A stretch of 53,826 nucleotides of DNA from Pseudobutyrivibrio sp. 49 (GTDB lineage Bacteria; Bacillota; Clostridia; Lachnospirales; Lachnospiraceae): positions 1-53,826 of the forward strand of contig NZ_FNDP01000019.1 of the NCBI RefSeq assembly GCF_900100545.1. The letters run 5' to 3'. Numbering within the stretch: position 1 is the stretch's first letter; the number at the start of each line of letters is the position of its first letter. A program made the translations under genes and the position numbers. Below are positions 23,705 to 32,351 of this stretch, one piece after another. The notes under the pieces are model-generated. The model saw only the letters and a list, made by a program, of their open reading frames with translations. It ran no database searches and was not told where the DNA came from.

Positions 23705-24771
23705 ACCTTTACCTCCGCTAAAATCTCCTTGATTGCAATCAGTACAACAGCCATTTCCTGTTCTGTTCCAATGGTGATTCGAAGATATTTATCTAGTTTT
23801 TTATCAGCAAAGTGACGAGTGAGAATTCCTTCTTCTTTCAGCTTCTCACAAAGCTGCGATGAAGAAATTGCATCATGATAACAAAATACAAAGTTTGCCT
23901 TTGATGGAATTACATGGAATCCCAGCTTCTCCAAATCTGATTTAAACTGCTCTCGATTGGTTACAATTCTGTTAATACATTTATCCAAATAATAGGTATC
24001 CTTCACTGCTGCAATTCCAGCTGCCATAGTAACTGAATTAAGATTAAATGGATTAAAGGAAAATTTTATGCTGTTCATATCTGCAATAATCTCTTTTGAA
24101 GCAATGGCAAAACCAATATGTGTTCCCGCCATATTTCTAGATTTTGAGAAGGTACGAACAACAACAAGATTTGGATACTTGGTAGCAAGGGGCAAACAGG
24201 TCTCCCCCCAGTAATCTGCATACGCCTCATCCACTATTACCATTCTCTCAGGATTCTTCTTAACAAGCTTTTCAATATCCGCTATTGGAATTGCTCGTCC
24301 CGTTGGATTATTTGGATTTGCAAAAATAATATCCCCCTCTAAATCCATGTAATCATTTATATCGATTGAAAAATCATTCTTAACTGGAATTTCTTCCATA
24401 TCAAGTCCATAAGTCTTTGCATAGGTACGATAGAAACCGTATGTAATATCTGGGAAATAAATCTTCATTCCTCTTCTGAAGAAACTCATTAATACAAAGG
24501 AAAGAACCTCATCTGCTCCATTTCCAACAAAAACCTCTTCCTCTGTTACTCCATATACAGTTGCCACTGCCTTACGAAACTCATGACAATGTGGATCTGC
24601 ATAATAGCTCATATTCCAAATTTCACTTTTTGAAATTGCCTCAAATACCTTTGGTGAAGGTGGAAGTGATGTCTCGTTTGCATTTAATTTGATGTACAAC
24701 TTATCCTTTGGCTGCTCCCCTGGAACATAAGGCTCCATCTCTTTATATTCATCTACTAAAAATATACTCAT
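23701..24771 (-). CDS. HisC-like class I/II PLP aminotransferase
   Basis: The 356-residue product carries the full fold-type I set: LNANETSLPPSP near the N-terminus, GNGADEVL, ANPNNPTG (151-158), D181 and Y184 (IVDEAYADY), the PLP lysine K210 in RTFSKSRNMAG, and a C-terminal Arg in KYLRITIGT. It is closest in pattern to histidinol-phosphate aminotransferases, but no other his genes are nearby. A catabolic aminotransferase acting on an amino acid from the adjacent importer is more likely. It is 25 bases downstream of the amidinohydrolase-like gene and overlaps the dehydrogenase gene. Confidence 0.85.
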   Translation of the reverse strand: MSIFLVDEYKEMEPYVPGEQPKDKLYIKLNANETSLPPSPKVFEAISKSEIWNMSYYADPHCHEFRKAVATVYGVTEEEVFVGNGADEVLSFVLMSFFRRGMKIYFPDITYGFYRTYAKTYGLDMEEIPVKNDFSIDINDYMDLEGDIIFANPNNPTGRAIPIADIEKLVKKNPERMVIVDEAYADYWGETCLPLATKYPNLVVVRTFSKSRNMAGTHIGFAIASKEIIADMNSIKFSFNPFNLNSVTMAAGIAAVKDTYYLDKCINRIVTNREQFKSDLEKLGFHVIPSKANFVFCYHDAISSSQLCEKLKEEGILTRHFADKKLDKYLRITIGTEQEMAVVLIAIKEILAEVKV

Positions 24772-24796
24772 TACTGTAGCGTCCCTTCATAATTAT

Positions 24797-25633
24797 TTAT
24801 ATTCGTACAAGCGGAAATGTCATACAGTGTGGACCTCCGCCTGCTTTTAAAATTTCGGTAATATCCATCTCTATTACCTTCATGCCTCGCTTTACCAATT
24901 CCTCATTAACCTTTTTATTCTGCTTAAGCGAAAGCACAGTATGATTTCCCAGAGCCTGTAAATTGCATCCATGTAAGAAGATTGCTTCCTCTGGAACAGG
25001 AATAAGTTCTATTCCTCTTTCAGCAAGCAAATCCTTAAATTCCTCTGGTAATCCATCCACATAAGCCACAGCCAAATGATCATCAACCAAGTTGAAACAC
25101 ATATCTAAATGTAAATATTCTTTCTTTAAAGGAACCCCTGTAACTTCATATCCAAGTGGCTCCAATATAGCCTTCAGCTCCTTCAGCCCCTCTTCATCAG
25201 TTCTGTCAGCCATACCTACTGCCACCCATTTTTCACTCATAAACATGAAGTCGCCCCCCTCAAAGAGACCATTCTTCACTTCTCCGATTTTAGGAATCCC
25301 CAGCTCTGCCATACGCTTCTCATAATCAACATGTTCCTTGTAGCGCATGTCCAGCTTGAAGTTTCCAAGGATATATCCTTCCTTTACACACCCACCAAAA
25401 TCTCTTGCAAAAACTGAGTTTGGGCGCTCATCATCCGCGTCTAAAAACTCAACCTCAACCCCAGCATCCTCATAGCTTTTTACAAACTCCTCATGCTCAC
25501 GAAGCATCACATCCACATCCATAGTGGTATCCTTCCACTTCTTTGCTATCTCATTGATTGGAGCTGGCTTCAGATATTCCGGTCTTGAAACCAAAACCTT
25601 TTTTAATTCCCCCGTACCATTTTTAACAAACAT
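24797..25633 (-). CDS. Amidinohydrolase/dimethylargininase-like guanidino-group hydrolase
   Basis: The 278-residue protein of the arginine deiminase/amidinotransferase superfamily has the catalytic residues of the beta-propeller active site: D78 (FARDFGG), E125-G-G-D128 (LFEGGDF), H175 and D177 (YLHLDM), and nucleophile C270 in GGGPHCMTFP. DDAH-type enzymes hydrolyse N-methylated arginine to citrulline; related ones act on arginine, agmatine or other guanidines. The exact substrate cannot be read. It overlaps the end of the RocB-like gene by 11 bases. With RocB, an amino-acid ABC importer and an aminotransferase, it points to catabolism of arginine or a derivative. Confidence 0.8.
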   Translation of the reverse strand: MFVKNGTGELKKVLVSRPEYLKPAPINEIAKKWKDTTMDVDVMLREHEEFVKSYEDAGVEVEFLDADDERPNSVFARDFGGCVKEGYILGNFKLDMRYKEHVDYEKRMAELGIPKIGEVKNGLFEGGDFMFMSEKWVAVGMADRTDEEGLKELKAILEPLGYEVTGVPLKKEYLHLDMCFNLVDDHLAVAYVDGLPEEFKDLLAERGIELIPVPEEAIFLHGCNLQALGNHTVLSLKQNKKVNEELVKRGMKVIEMDITEILKAGGGPHCMTFPLVRI

Positions 25634-27260
25634 TTAAAAATACCTCCGTAGTTTTCATAATCAGCTCTGGTAGTACCCCAAAGCTGTATGGCACCTGCAG
25701 TCTTTCTGTGCTTTTATGTGCATCCTTTCCATAGACTCCAAAATTGACTGCCTTAATGTTTAACTTTTTAATCTGCTCCAATGGCAGCGGATACAACTGC
25801 TGCATCTGTGGAAAATTCTGCTTAAGTGTCTCTATAGATTCCATTGAATCATCCAGTGATAAGTAACTGCTGTCCGACAGGCTAGGGAAAAATCCATCCA
25901 TTCTGTATTCAATGTTATTTTCTTCCTCCACTACCTTGAGAATCTTTTCCAACTTTTCTACCGCCTCATCGTTCTTCTCTAAAGTATTATGTGGACAATA
26001 AGGTGTGGCATAATACAGCACCACAACTGGATGATATATATTTGCCCTTGCAAGCAAAATTCGTATATACGATACAGGGATTTCTCTTTTATCTACACCT
26101 GCCTCCTGAAGCTTCAAAGTCTCTTCTGCAAGTGTTTTATCTATAGATTCATCCTGCATTTTTACCAGCTGATACAAATCCTCATAAGACATAACCGACC
26201 AGCTGTTTTCAATCTGCTGAAAATCTTTTCCAGACTTCTCACAAAAGGCTTTGTACTTAATATTCAAATCTGCCGATGCTCTTCTCACTGCCTTTTCTCC
26301 TGCAGTCACAAGCTTTTTAGTAATGTCTCTGACATCTGCATTCAGCACAAAATAATTGAAATATACAAGTGCTTCCTTGGCTGTCTGTACGTTATACCAG
26401 CCCTTCAAGTCCTTACTTTTTAATAAAGTAGGTGGCAACGCATATTCACCCTCGTAGGAATCCGAATACTCAGAATTCAAATTTAATTCCTTTATTAGCT
26501 CAGCCATTACTGTGGTAGGATCATAACCTTCGAAGCACTGTCCTACATGAGTCTCACGTCCCTGAATATAAAAACAAGGTAGAAGCTTTCCACCAACACC
26601 TGTATAAATATAATGATGCTTGTCACCTGGATACATTGGACATGTGTAATCATTATTTATAGCAAGCACATAATCTAATCCGTATTCTTCTTTAAGCTTC
26701 TCAATTACTTCTATTCCCTCAATGATTCCAGTATGAAGATTCTCCTCAACAGGATTCAGCGATAAAAGAATATTTCCAGATAAATCACTGACATGCTCTG
26801 AAAGCTCCTTGAGCAGTACCATAAATACTGCATCTCCGCTTTTCATATCGCAGGCACCACGACCAAACAAATACTCACCAGAATCCAAATCCTTTTTTAC
26901 TTCCTCAGGCAGTTCAATCTCCTTTAACTGTTCTGCCAATCCATCGCAGTCAAAGGCATAACCAGAAAGCGCCCCATAATCTTCCACCCCGACGGTATCT
27001 GTGTGACCGTGGAAAATTATAGTTTTACTATTTTTATCCTTCTGGCCAAGTAACAGTGCAAACACATTTCTTCGTTCCAACTTATCGTTCTTAAGTGTCT
27101 GCACAATAACCTGATCGGGATGTTCTTTAAAATATGGTATCGCTCTTAAATAATCTTCAATGAAGAGCCCTATATCCTTTTCTCCCTTTGTTGTATTTAC
27201 GCTGCTTACAGCCACCATATCTTTTGTCAGCTGCAACATTTCTTCATTTATTTTCAACAT
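25623..27260 (-). CDS. M20-family peptidase, RocB-like (arginine utilisation)
   Basis: The 545-residue product shows the M20 metal-ligand pattern: FHGHTDTVG (His, Asp), GRGACDMKSGDA (Asp), PVEENLHTG (Glu-Glu), and late His residues such as KDAHKSTERL. Its length fits RocB (about 550-570 residues) rather than ordinary M20 enzymes of about 400. RocB is required for arginine utilisation in Bacillus, but its reaction is not settled. The ATG at 27260 is used rather than the upstream GTG at 27281, which would lie in the hairpin leader. That leader (27264-27310) contains an intrinsic terminator shared in design with three other operon leaders here. Confidence 0.85.
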   Translation of the reverse strand: MLKINEEMLQLTKDMVAVSSVNTTKGEKDIGLFIEDYLRAIPYFKEHPDQVIVQTLKNDKLERRNVFALLLGQKDKNSKTIIFHGHTDTVGVEDYGALSGYAFDCDGLAEQLKEIELPEEVKKDLDSGEYLFGRGACDMKSGDAVFMVLLKELSEHVSDLSGNILLSLNPVEENLHTGIIEGIEVIEKLKEEYGLDYVLAINNDYTCPMYPGDKHHYIYTGVGGKLLPCFYIQGRETHVGQCFEGYDPTTVMAELIKELNLNSEYSDSYEGEYALPPTLLKSKDLKGWYNVQTAKEALVYFNYFVLNADVRDITKKLVTAGEKAVRRASADLNIKYKAFCEKSGKDFQQIENSWSVMSYEDLYQLVKMQDESIDKTLAEETLKLQEAGVDKREIPVSYIRILLARANIYHPVVVLYYATPYCPHNTLEKNDEAVEKLEKILKVVEEENNIEYRMDGFFPSLSDSSYLSLDDSMESIETLKQNFPQMQQLYPLPLEQIKKLNIKAVNFGVYGKDAHKSTERLQVPYSFGVLPELIMKTTEVFLNVC

Positions 27261-27263
27261 TTT

Positions 27264-27310
27264 CCCAAAATAAAAAGGCACTACATCACCATGAATGTAA
27301 AGCGCCTTTG
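27264..27310 (-). promoter_or_regulatory. Leader with terminator hairpin before the RocB-like gene
   Basis: In the RNA sense a CAAAGGCGCU...AGUGCCUUU stem (13 pairs, 2-base bulge, 8-base loop) is followed by UUUUUAUUUU and, 3 bases later, the SD of the RocB-like gene. A TAATAT box lies about 10 bases before the hairpin, inside the end of the ATPase gene region. It is the same design as at 29608, 41124 and 43157. Confidence 0.65.
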
Positions 27311-27317
27311 CTTTCTC

Positions 27318-28061
27318 CTATATTACTTTGTCTAAAAATGTTTTAAGTCTTTCTGACTGTGGATGCTCAAAAATCTGTTCCGGTGTTCCCTGCTCGATTA
27401 GCTGGCCTGCATCCATGAAAACTACCTTGTCTGCTACTTCCCTTGCAAAGCCCATCTCATGGGTAACAACTACCATGCTCATTCCCTGGGCAGCCAGCTC
27501 CTTCATTACATCCAAAACTTCGCCTACCATTTCTGGATCCAATGCAGATGTAGGTTCATCAAATAGCATAATCTTAGGATTCATGCAAAGTGCTCTGACA
27601 ATAGCAATACGCTGCTTTTGTCCACCTGAAAGCTGACTTGGATAGGCTGCTGCCCTGTCCGCCAAGCCTACTCTCTCTAAAAGCTCCATTGCATACTCTG
27701 TTGCCTCTTCATTTGACTTTCCCAAAAGTCTGGTTGGAGCGATGGTAAGATTTTTCAAAATGTTCATGTTTGGAAACAGATTGAAATGTTGGAATACCAT
27801 TCCCATTTTTTGACGATGCTTATTTATGTCCGTCTTTGGATCAGTAATCAAAACATCATCTACAAATATGTTTCCCTCTGTTGGAATCTCCAGTAAATTC
27901 AGCGAGCGAAGAAGTGTTGATTTTCCTGAACCAGATGGACCAATAATTACAACGACCTCACCCTCATCTACATTAATAGAAATATTATCAAGTGCCTTTA
28001 TTGCTCCACCCTTGTAATATTTCTTAAGATTTTCCACTCGAATGATTTTATTATCTTTCAT
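27318..28061 (-). CDS. Amino-acid ABC transporter ATP-binding protein
   Basis: The 247-residue ATPase of the polar amino acid uptake (PAAT) class has Walker [11 protein letters not shown]-loop [11 protein letters not shown], signature LSGGQKQR, Walker [15 protein letters not shown] and the switch His in VVVTHEMGF. It powers import through the permease encoded just upstream. The longer frame to 28094 is not needed: AAAGGAGG lies 10 bases before the ATG at 28061, which overlaps the permease gene by 11 bases. It is the third gene of the importer. Confidence 0.92.
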   Translation of the reverse strand: MKDNKIIRVENLKKYYKGGAIKALDNISINVDEGEVVVIIGPSGSGKSTLLRSLNLLEIPTEGNIFVDDVLITDPKTDINKHRQKMGMVFQHFNLFPNMNILKNLTIAPTRLLGKSNEEATEYAMELLERVGLADRAAAYPSQLSGGQKQRIAIVRALCMNPKIMLFDEPTSALDPEMVGEVLDVMKELAAQGMSMVVVTHEMGFAREVADKVVFMDAGQLIEQGTPEQIFEHPQSERLKTFLDKVI

Positions 28062-28782
28062 TAGCTCGTAACCTCCTTTCAAGCTTTCCAACAAGGTATG
28101 TCAATACAAGTACTAAAAGAAGGTAGATGAATGCCACTCCAAAAAGTGGAAGGAACGCCGAAAATGTGCGACCTCTTATTAAGTCTCCAGCCTTTGTTAA
28201 ATCCGTAATTCCGATATAACCTGCAATTGATGTCTCCTTAATCAATACGATGAACTCGTTGCAAAGAGCAGGCAAAACATTCTTTACCATCTGTGGGATG
28301 ATTATGTGAAACATAGTCTGAACATAATTAAATCCCAGTGAACGACCTGCCTCAAACTGTCCCTCTGGCACAGCCATGATTCCTGCACGGATGATTTCTG
28401 CCACATAGGCTCCCGAGTTAATTCCAAATGCAAAAACAGCTATCTGTACATCATTGTTTGATGTAGCAAATACTATGAAATAGGCAATTAACAGCTGTAC
28501 TACTGTTGGCGTACCTCTAATTACTGTTAGATATATTTTGCAAATTACATTGCAAACACATAACAGGTAGTATCCTAAATTTTTTCTTTTCTTCAGACTT
28601 TCAATGTTCTTATCATAGGTTGAACGAATCGATGCTACCACGGTTCCAAGTGCTATACCGATTAGCACCGCAAACAGTGTAATTTCAAGTGTTACAAATA
28701 ATCCTTCGATGATTAGCTTATATCGTTCGCTCTCCAAAAAAACAAATTTGAAATCTGAAATAAAATTACTAAGCCACATCAT
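28051..28782 (-). CDS. Amino-acid ABC transporter permease
   Basis: The 243-residue membrane protein of the His/Glu/Gln/Arg permease family has about five spans and the conserved EAA loop [21 protein letters not shown], which contacts the ATPase. [16 protein letters not shown] near the middle is the family signature. It forms the inner-membrane channel with the ATPase at 27318 and receives substrate from the lipoprotein encoded 2 bases upstream. Confidence 0.92.
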   Translation of the reverse strand: MMWLSNFISDFKFVFLESERYKLIIEGLFVTLEITLFAVLIGIALGTVVASIRSTYDKNIESLKKRKNLGYYLLCVCNVICKIYLTVIRGTPTVVQLLIAYFIVFATSNNDVQIAVFAFGINSGAYVAEIIRAGIMAVPEGQFEAGRSLGFNYVQTMFHIIIPQMVKNVLPALCNEFIVLIKETSIAGYIGITDLTKAGDLIRGRTFSAFLPLFGVAFIYLLLVLVLTYLVGKLERRLRANER

Positions 28783-28784
28783 CT

Positions 28785-29561
28785 TTAGTCCTCAGCCGAA
28801 ATATATTTACTTACGATTTCATCAATAGTTCCATCGGATTTGAGCTTAGCCAAGGCTGTGTTAATCTTTTCAAGAAGCTCATCATTTCCCTTTGCAACAC
28901 AGATTGCATATTCCTCCTCAGCATATGCTGATTCAAGCAACTCTAGTCCATCATTTGCTGCTACATAAGCCTTTGCTGGCTCCTTATCGATGATTACACA
29001 ATCAACCTTTCCTGAAGCCAAAGCCTGAACTGCATCTGGGCCCGCCTTGTATCGAACAATTGCATCATCGCCATAATCGTCTGTAGCATAGATATCACCT
29101 GTTGTATCCTGCTGCACACCAATCTTTGTGTCAGCAGAAATATCATCGATTGATTTAATTGGTGAACCAACTGGAACGATTACAGACTGAACTGCTACTG
29201 CATATGTTTCAGAAAAGTTTACGCTTTCTTTTCTCTCATCTGTAACTGTCATACCAGCCATTCCCATGTCATATTTACCACTCTCAACACCTGCTATGAT
29301 TGAACCAAACTCCACATCCTCAATAACAAGCTCAAGATTTAATTCTTCTGCAATCTTTTCTGCTATTTCAACATCAATTCCCTCGTACTCTCCATTCTCC
29401 ACAAACTCGTATGGTGGGAATGTAGCATTGGTAGCCATGATTAACTCACCTTCATACTCCCCAGCCTTTGCTGAACCTGCTGCCGAACCACAGCCTGTCA
29501 TCATTGCCATCGTAACCACTAGTGTCATAATCAATGCTACTAATTTTTTTCGTTCCATCAT
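28785..29561 (-). CDS. Amino-acid ABC transporter substrate-binding lipoprotein
   Basis: The 258-residue product (start at ATG 29561, GGAAGG seven bases upstream) has a lipoprotein signal ending MMTGCGS, so it is tethered outside the membrane. The family 3 solute-binding fold is clear: ATNATFPPYEFVENGEYEG, VDFGSIIAG-type segment, GMAGMTVTDERKESVNFSETY and KIGVQQDTTGD. This group binds Arg, His, Gln or related amino acids. The frame runs on upstream into the leader hairpin and that part is not coding. First gene of an eight-gene operon ending with the AEC transporter. Confidence 0.9.
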   Translation of the reverse strand: MMERKKLVALIMTLVVTMAMMTGCGSAAGSAKAGEYEGELIMATNATFPPYEFVENGEYEGIDVEIAEKIAEELNLELVIEDVEFGSIIAGVESGKYDMGMAGMTVTDERKESVNFSETYAVAVQSVIVPVGSPIKSIDDISADTKIGVQQDTTGDIYATDDYGDDAIVRYKAGPDAVQALASGKVDCVIIDKEPAKAYVAANDGLELLESAYAEEEYAICVAKGNDELLEKINTALAKLKSDGTIDEIVSKYISAED

Positions 29562-29607
29562 ACCATTACCTTCCTTTTCCTTTATTAACGTAAATGCGTT
29601 TTTGAAT

Positions 29608-29705
29608 ATAAAAAAAGAGGCACATGTCAATCGACATATGCCCCTTTGCACATTCACGCTTTATTTATGTGCAAAATTATATCTATCCTTTATTTTGTTT
29701 GTCAA
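29608..29705 (-). promoter_or_regulatory. Promoter and terminator-hairpin leader of the amino-acid operon
   Basis: TTGACA (29705-29700) and TATAAT (29681-29676) are 18 bases apart on the minus strand. The RNA then carries CAAAGGGGCAUAUGUC and GACAUGUGCCUC (29644-29617; 12 pairs, two wobbles, extended by AAA/UUU) followed by seven U residues, before the SD. The terminator lies in the leader, so expression should need antitermination. An earlier ACAU/AUGUGC segment could offer an alternative pairing. Confidence 0.75.
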
Positions 29706-29764
29706 CAAGAATGTTTATAACACATTTGTGTATATTTATACTGCGTTAGAAATAGATTTTATTG

Positions 29765-32341
29765 TTAATTCTTAAAGCAAATAATCCTTTCTTTTTTCAT
29801 ATCATTACACAGCATAAATCCCATTTCTGACACATCGTATATACGAATTATATCCCTGAGCTTTTCATACTTCTCATCAAACTCTTCAAGAATATTTTTA
29901 CAACCAGCAAGTAAATCCATGTTGAAAACCTTCGTCTTTTCATTTTCAAAAATAGCATTATAAAGAATTCCTGACTCCACCAAATCCTGGAAGAAATGAC
30001 TGCCATATGAAAGTTCAGGATTGTACCCTGCCTCAGAATTTGCAATCTCGCAGATGGCTTCAAATTCACTGATATCCGCAAAGGATGTTGGCACGCCAAG
30101 CTCTGGTGAAGTGGTACCAATGCGCCCCGGCACCATAAGAAGCATCTTCTTGCCGGAATCTCTCATCTTCCAGTTAATAGTGCCTATGGCATTTGCAATG
30201 GTGTATTTATCCTTGTAGTCCATGTTGTAGTAATTTACAGGGTCTACATATACAATCATATCCAGCTTCTCCGAACGGGACAGTCCCATTGCCGACTTCT
30301 CGCATTCGAACAGTACCTTTTCAGCTCCAATCTCATCAGGCATTTCAAAGTCTCCCGAATCCTCGAAAACCTGTAGTGGTCTGCACTGCAGAATGTTAAT
30401 TACATAATCTCCATCCTCGGAAAAATTAATGGTAAACTCAGTATCCACAGGGTAGTCGTATTCCTTCTGAATTGTCCCCAAAATATCCTTCATCTGAGCC
30501 ATAATTTCCTGTTTTTCCACAATACCCTGACAGGATATAAACTGAATATCACGGTTATGTCCCTGCTCCCTGAACAGTCTCTCCACATCAAAGTCATGCT
30601 CCAACAAAAGTCGCTGAAGATAATATGGCATAAATGGCTTAATAACATCCAACTCCACCTGCTGCAATTTACCTTCACCTCTGTTTATCAGTTCCAGCTT
30701 CTTCTGTGAATATTTATGCTTCTCCCCACTGTCTCTTGCAGTGGTAGCCTTTGGATTATCCAAACTTACAAGTCTTGGATAGGAGCCTTCCGTTCTATCT
30801 ACTGCAGATGTTCCAAGTCCCATTACAAGACGCAGCATACCTGCCTCAGGATCAAGGCTTTCCATAAATCTGTATGGACTGTAGGAATAGCCAACACCTG
30901 CTGCGCAAGGCATATAATATTCCCCATAATAAGAGCCTGAAACTCTCTGAATCAAAAGTGCCATCTGCTCATCACGAGCCTGCAAGCCTCTTCGATTTCT
31001 GTAATCCAAAGCAGATTTACTCATGGTGCTGGCATAGACTGTTCTGATGGCATCCTCCAGCTCATTTAATCTCTGATCCATGTCCCCTGCATTTGGACAG
31101 AATACAGATTCGTATTTTCCAGCAAAGGCATTTCCAAAGCCATCCTCAAGAATAGAGCTGGATCTGACTATGATAGGATCTTGACCATAGTACTCCAATA
31201 ACTTAACTAATTCTTCCTCCATATCTCTAGAGAATTTTCCATCTAACAATCTCTGGGCAAATTCATCGGCCAGTGTAAAATATTCTTCTGGCTTTCTCTG
31301 ACGCACTCTGATATCCCAAAAATGATTTTCCACAATAAAGGTATAGAACACATCAGAGCCTACATAAAAAGAATCATGGGGCTCGAACTTTTCAAATATA
31401 TCAGACCTGTTATTTTCTATTATCTTTCTTGCCAGAAGCATTCCGCAGGCCTTGCCACCAATCATTCCTGTGCCTATCATCCTCTTTTTCACATGAAGAT
31501 AATCCTCAGGCTTAAAGTTCTCCTTTATCATGACACGCATCCGCTCATCTCTGGACATCATGATATTGCACATCCTGCTGCACTGCTCAGTGACATCCAT
31601 GCCATTTTCATTCATGGTTGCAGTCATGTCGAAAAATCTATCCCAGCTGTCTTTGTTATCCCTGTCGGCACTGTTTGTTTCTTTTTCCAAAAGCTGATAA
31701 AAATGGCTGGCTCTCACACCGTCAAGCATCGGTGCAAACGTCCCTGCCTCTGGCTCATAAACGTGTGGTAAAAACATTGTTTCTGAATAACGGTTCCACA
31801 CCTTATCAGGTCTTACAAATACATTGTTCTTATCAGTATAAACATCTAAAAATAGTTGAGTTGTATCACGAATTTTTGCAATAGCTTTAAAAGAATGTTT
31901 TCCACGAATCAGCGGGAAGAATGCCACTGTATCCAGTTGGAAAAGATATGGGCAGGTTACCTGAAAGAAATTGCCCATCATAAGGTCTGTGGCCCAGGCA
32001 GTCTGCAGCTCAGAAAGGCAGTCAAAAACATAGAAGGCGTCGAAGCCTTCCTTTTCAATTATCTCATGTATATCCACCGTAAAGGTTTCAAAGCGATGTG
32101 AAAGCTCCACATTTACAATCTTCAAACCTTCCTGTGGTTCAAACAGCGGTTCATGGCTTGCAAACCTGATATAAATCAGGTTTCTTCCCTCCTTTATAGC
32201 CTGCTGTACATAAGGCTTGGCAAACAGCTTGAAATCCTCCAGCTTATCCACGCGCCAAACCACGTTATCCCCCAGTCGAATGTTATCAAACTGTTCATCC
32301 ATCTGTGGAATTCCCGAACACACTCTGTCAAAGGCTGCCAT
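29765..32341 (-). CDS. PEP/pyruvate-binding domain protein with degenerate KaiC-like N-terminus
   Basis: The 858-residue product has a PEP/pyruvate-binding (ATP-grasp-like) domain: IGTGMIGGKACGMLLARKI (about 286-305) and IIVRSSSILEDGFGNAFAGKYESVF are the typical nucleotide- and substrate-binding segments of the N-terminal domain of PPDK and PEP synthase. The phosphohistidine and PEP-utiliser domains of those enzymes are not seen. Residues 1-190 read like a KaiC/RadA-type fold (SGIPQMDEQFDN...NLIYIRFASHE) but lack the P-loop. Such proteins occur in Lachnospiraceae with no proven role; phosphotransfer or regulation is possible. The gene is 10 bases after the ArsR gene, third in the MFS-ArsR operon. 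Confidence 0.75.
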   Translation of the reverse strand: MAAFDRVCSGIPQMDEQFDNIRLGDNVVWRVDKLEDFKLFAKPYVQQAIKEGRNLIYIRFASHEPLFEPQEGLKIVNVELSHRFETFTVDIHEIIEKEGFDAFYVFDCLSELQTAWATDLMMGNFFQVTCPYLFQLDTVAFFPLIRGKHSFKAIAKIRDTTQLFLDVYTDKNNVFVRPDKVWNRYSETMFLPHVYEPEAGTFAPMLDGVRASHFYQLLEKETNSADRDNKDSWDRFFDMTATMNENGMDVTEQCSRMCNIMMSRDERMRVMIKENFKPEDYLHVKKRMIGTGMIGGKACGMLLARKIIENNRSDIFEKFEPHDSFYVGSDVFYTFIVENHFWDIRVRQRKPEEYFTLADEFAQRLLDGKFSRDMEEELVKLLEYYGQDPIIVRSSSILEDGFGNAFAGKYESVFCPNAGDMDQRLNELEDAIRTVYASTMSKSALDYRNRRGLQARDEQMALLIQRVSGSYYGEYYMPCAAGVGYSYSPYRFMESLDPEAGMLRLVMGLGTSAVDRTEGSYPRLVSLDNPKATTARDSGEKHKYSQKKLELINRGEGKLQQVELDVIKPFMPYYLQRLLLEHDFDVERLFREQGHNRDIQFISCQGIVEKQEIMAQMKDILGTIQKEYDYPVDTEFTINFSEDGDYVINILQCRPLQVFEDSGDFEMPDEIGAEKVLFECEKSAMGLSRSEKLDMIVYVDPVNYYNMDYKDKYTIANAIGTINWKMRDSGKKMLLMVPGRIGTTSPELGVPTSFADISEFEAICEIANSEAGYNPELSYGSHFFQDLVESGILYNAIFENEKTKVFNMDLLAGCKNILEEFDEKYEKLRDIIRIYDVSEMGFMLCNDMKKERIICFKN

Positions 32342-32351
32342 AGAAACCTCC

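Noticed and set aside
23701-24771. Histidine biosynthesis gene hisC
   Set aside because: The sequence pattern fits, but no other histidine genes are near and it is embedded in an amino-acid catabolic operon, so a gene symbol is not justified.
29765-32341. Pyruvate phosphate dikinase or PEP synthase
   Set aside because: Only the PEP/pyruvate-binding domain motifs are present; the phosphohistidine and C-terminal PEP-utiliser domains are missing.
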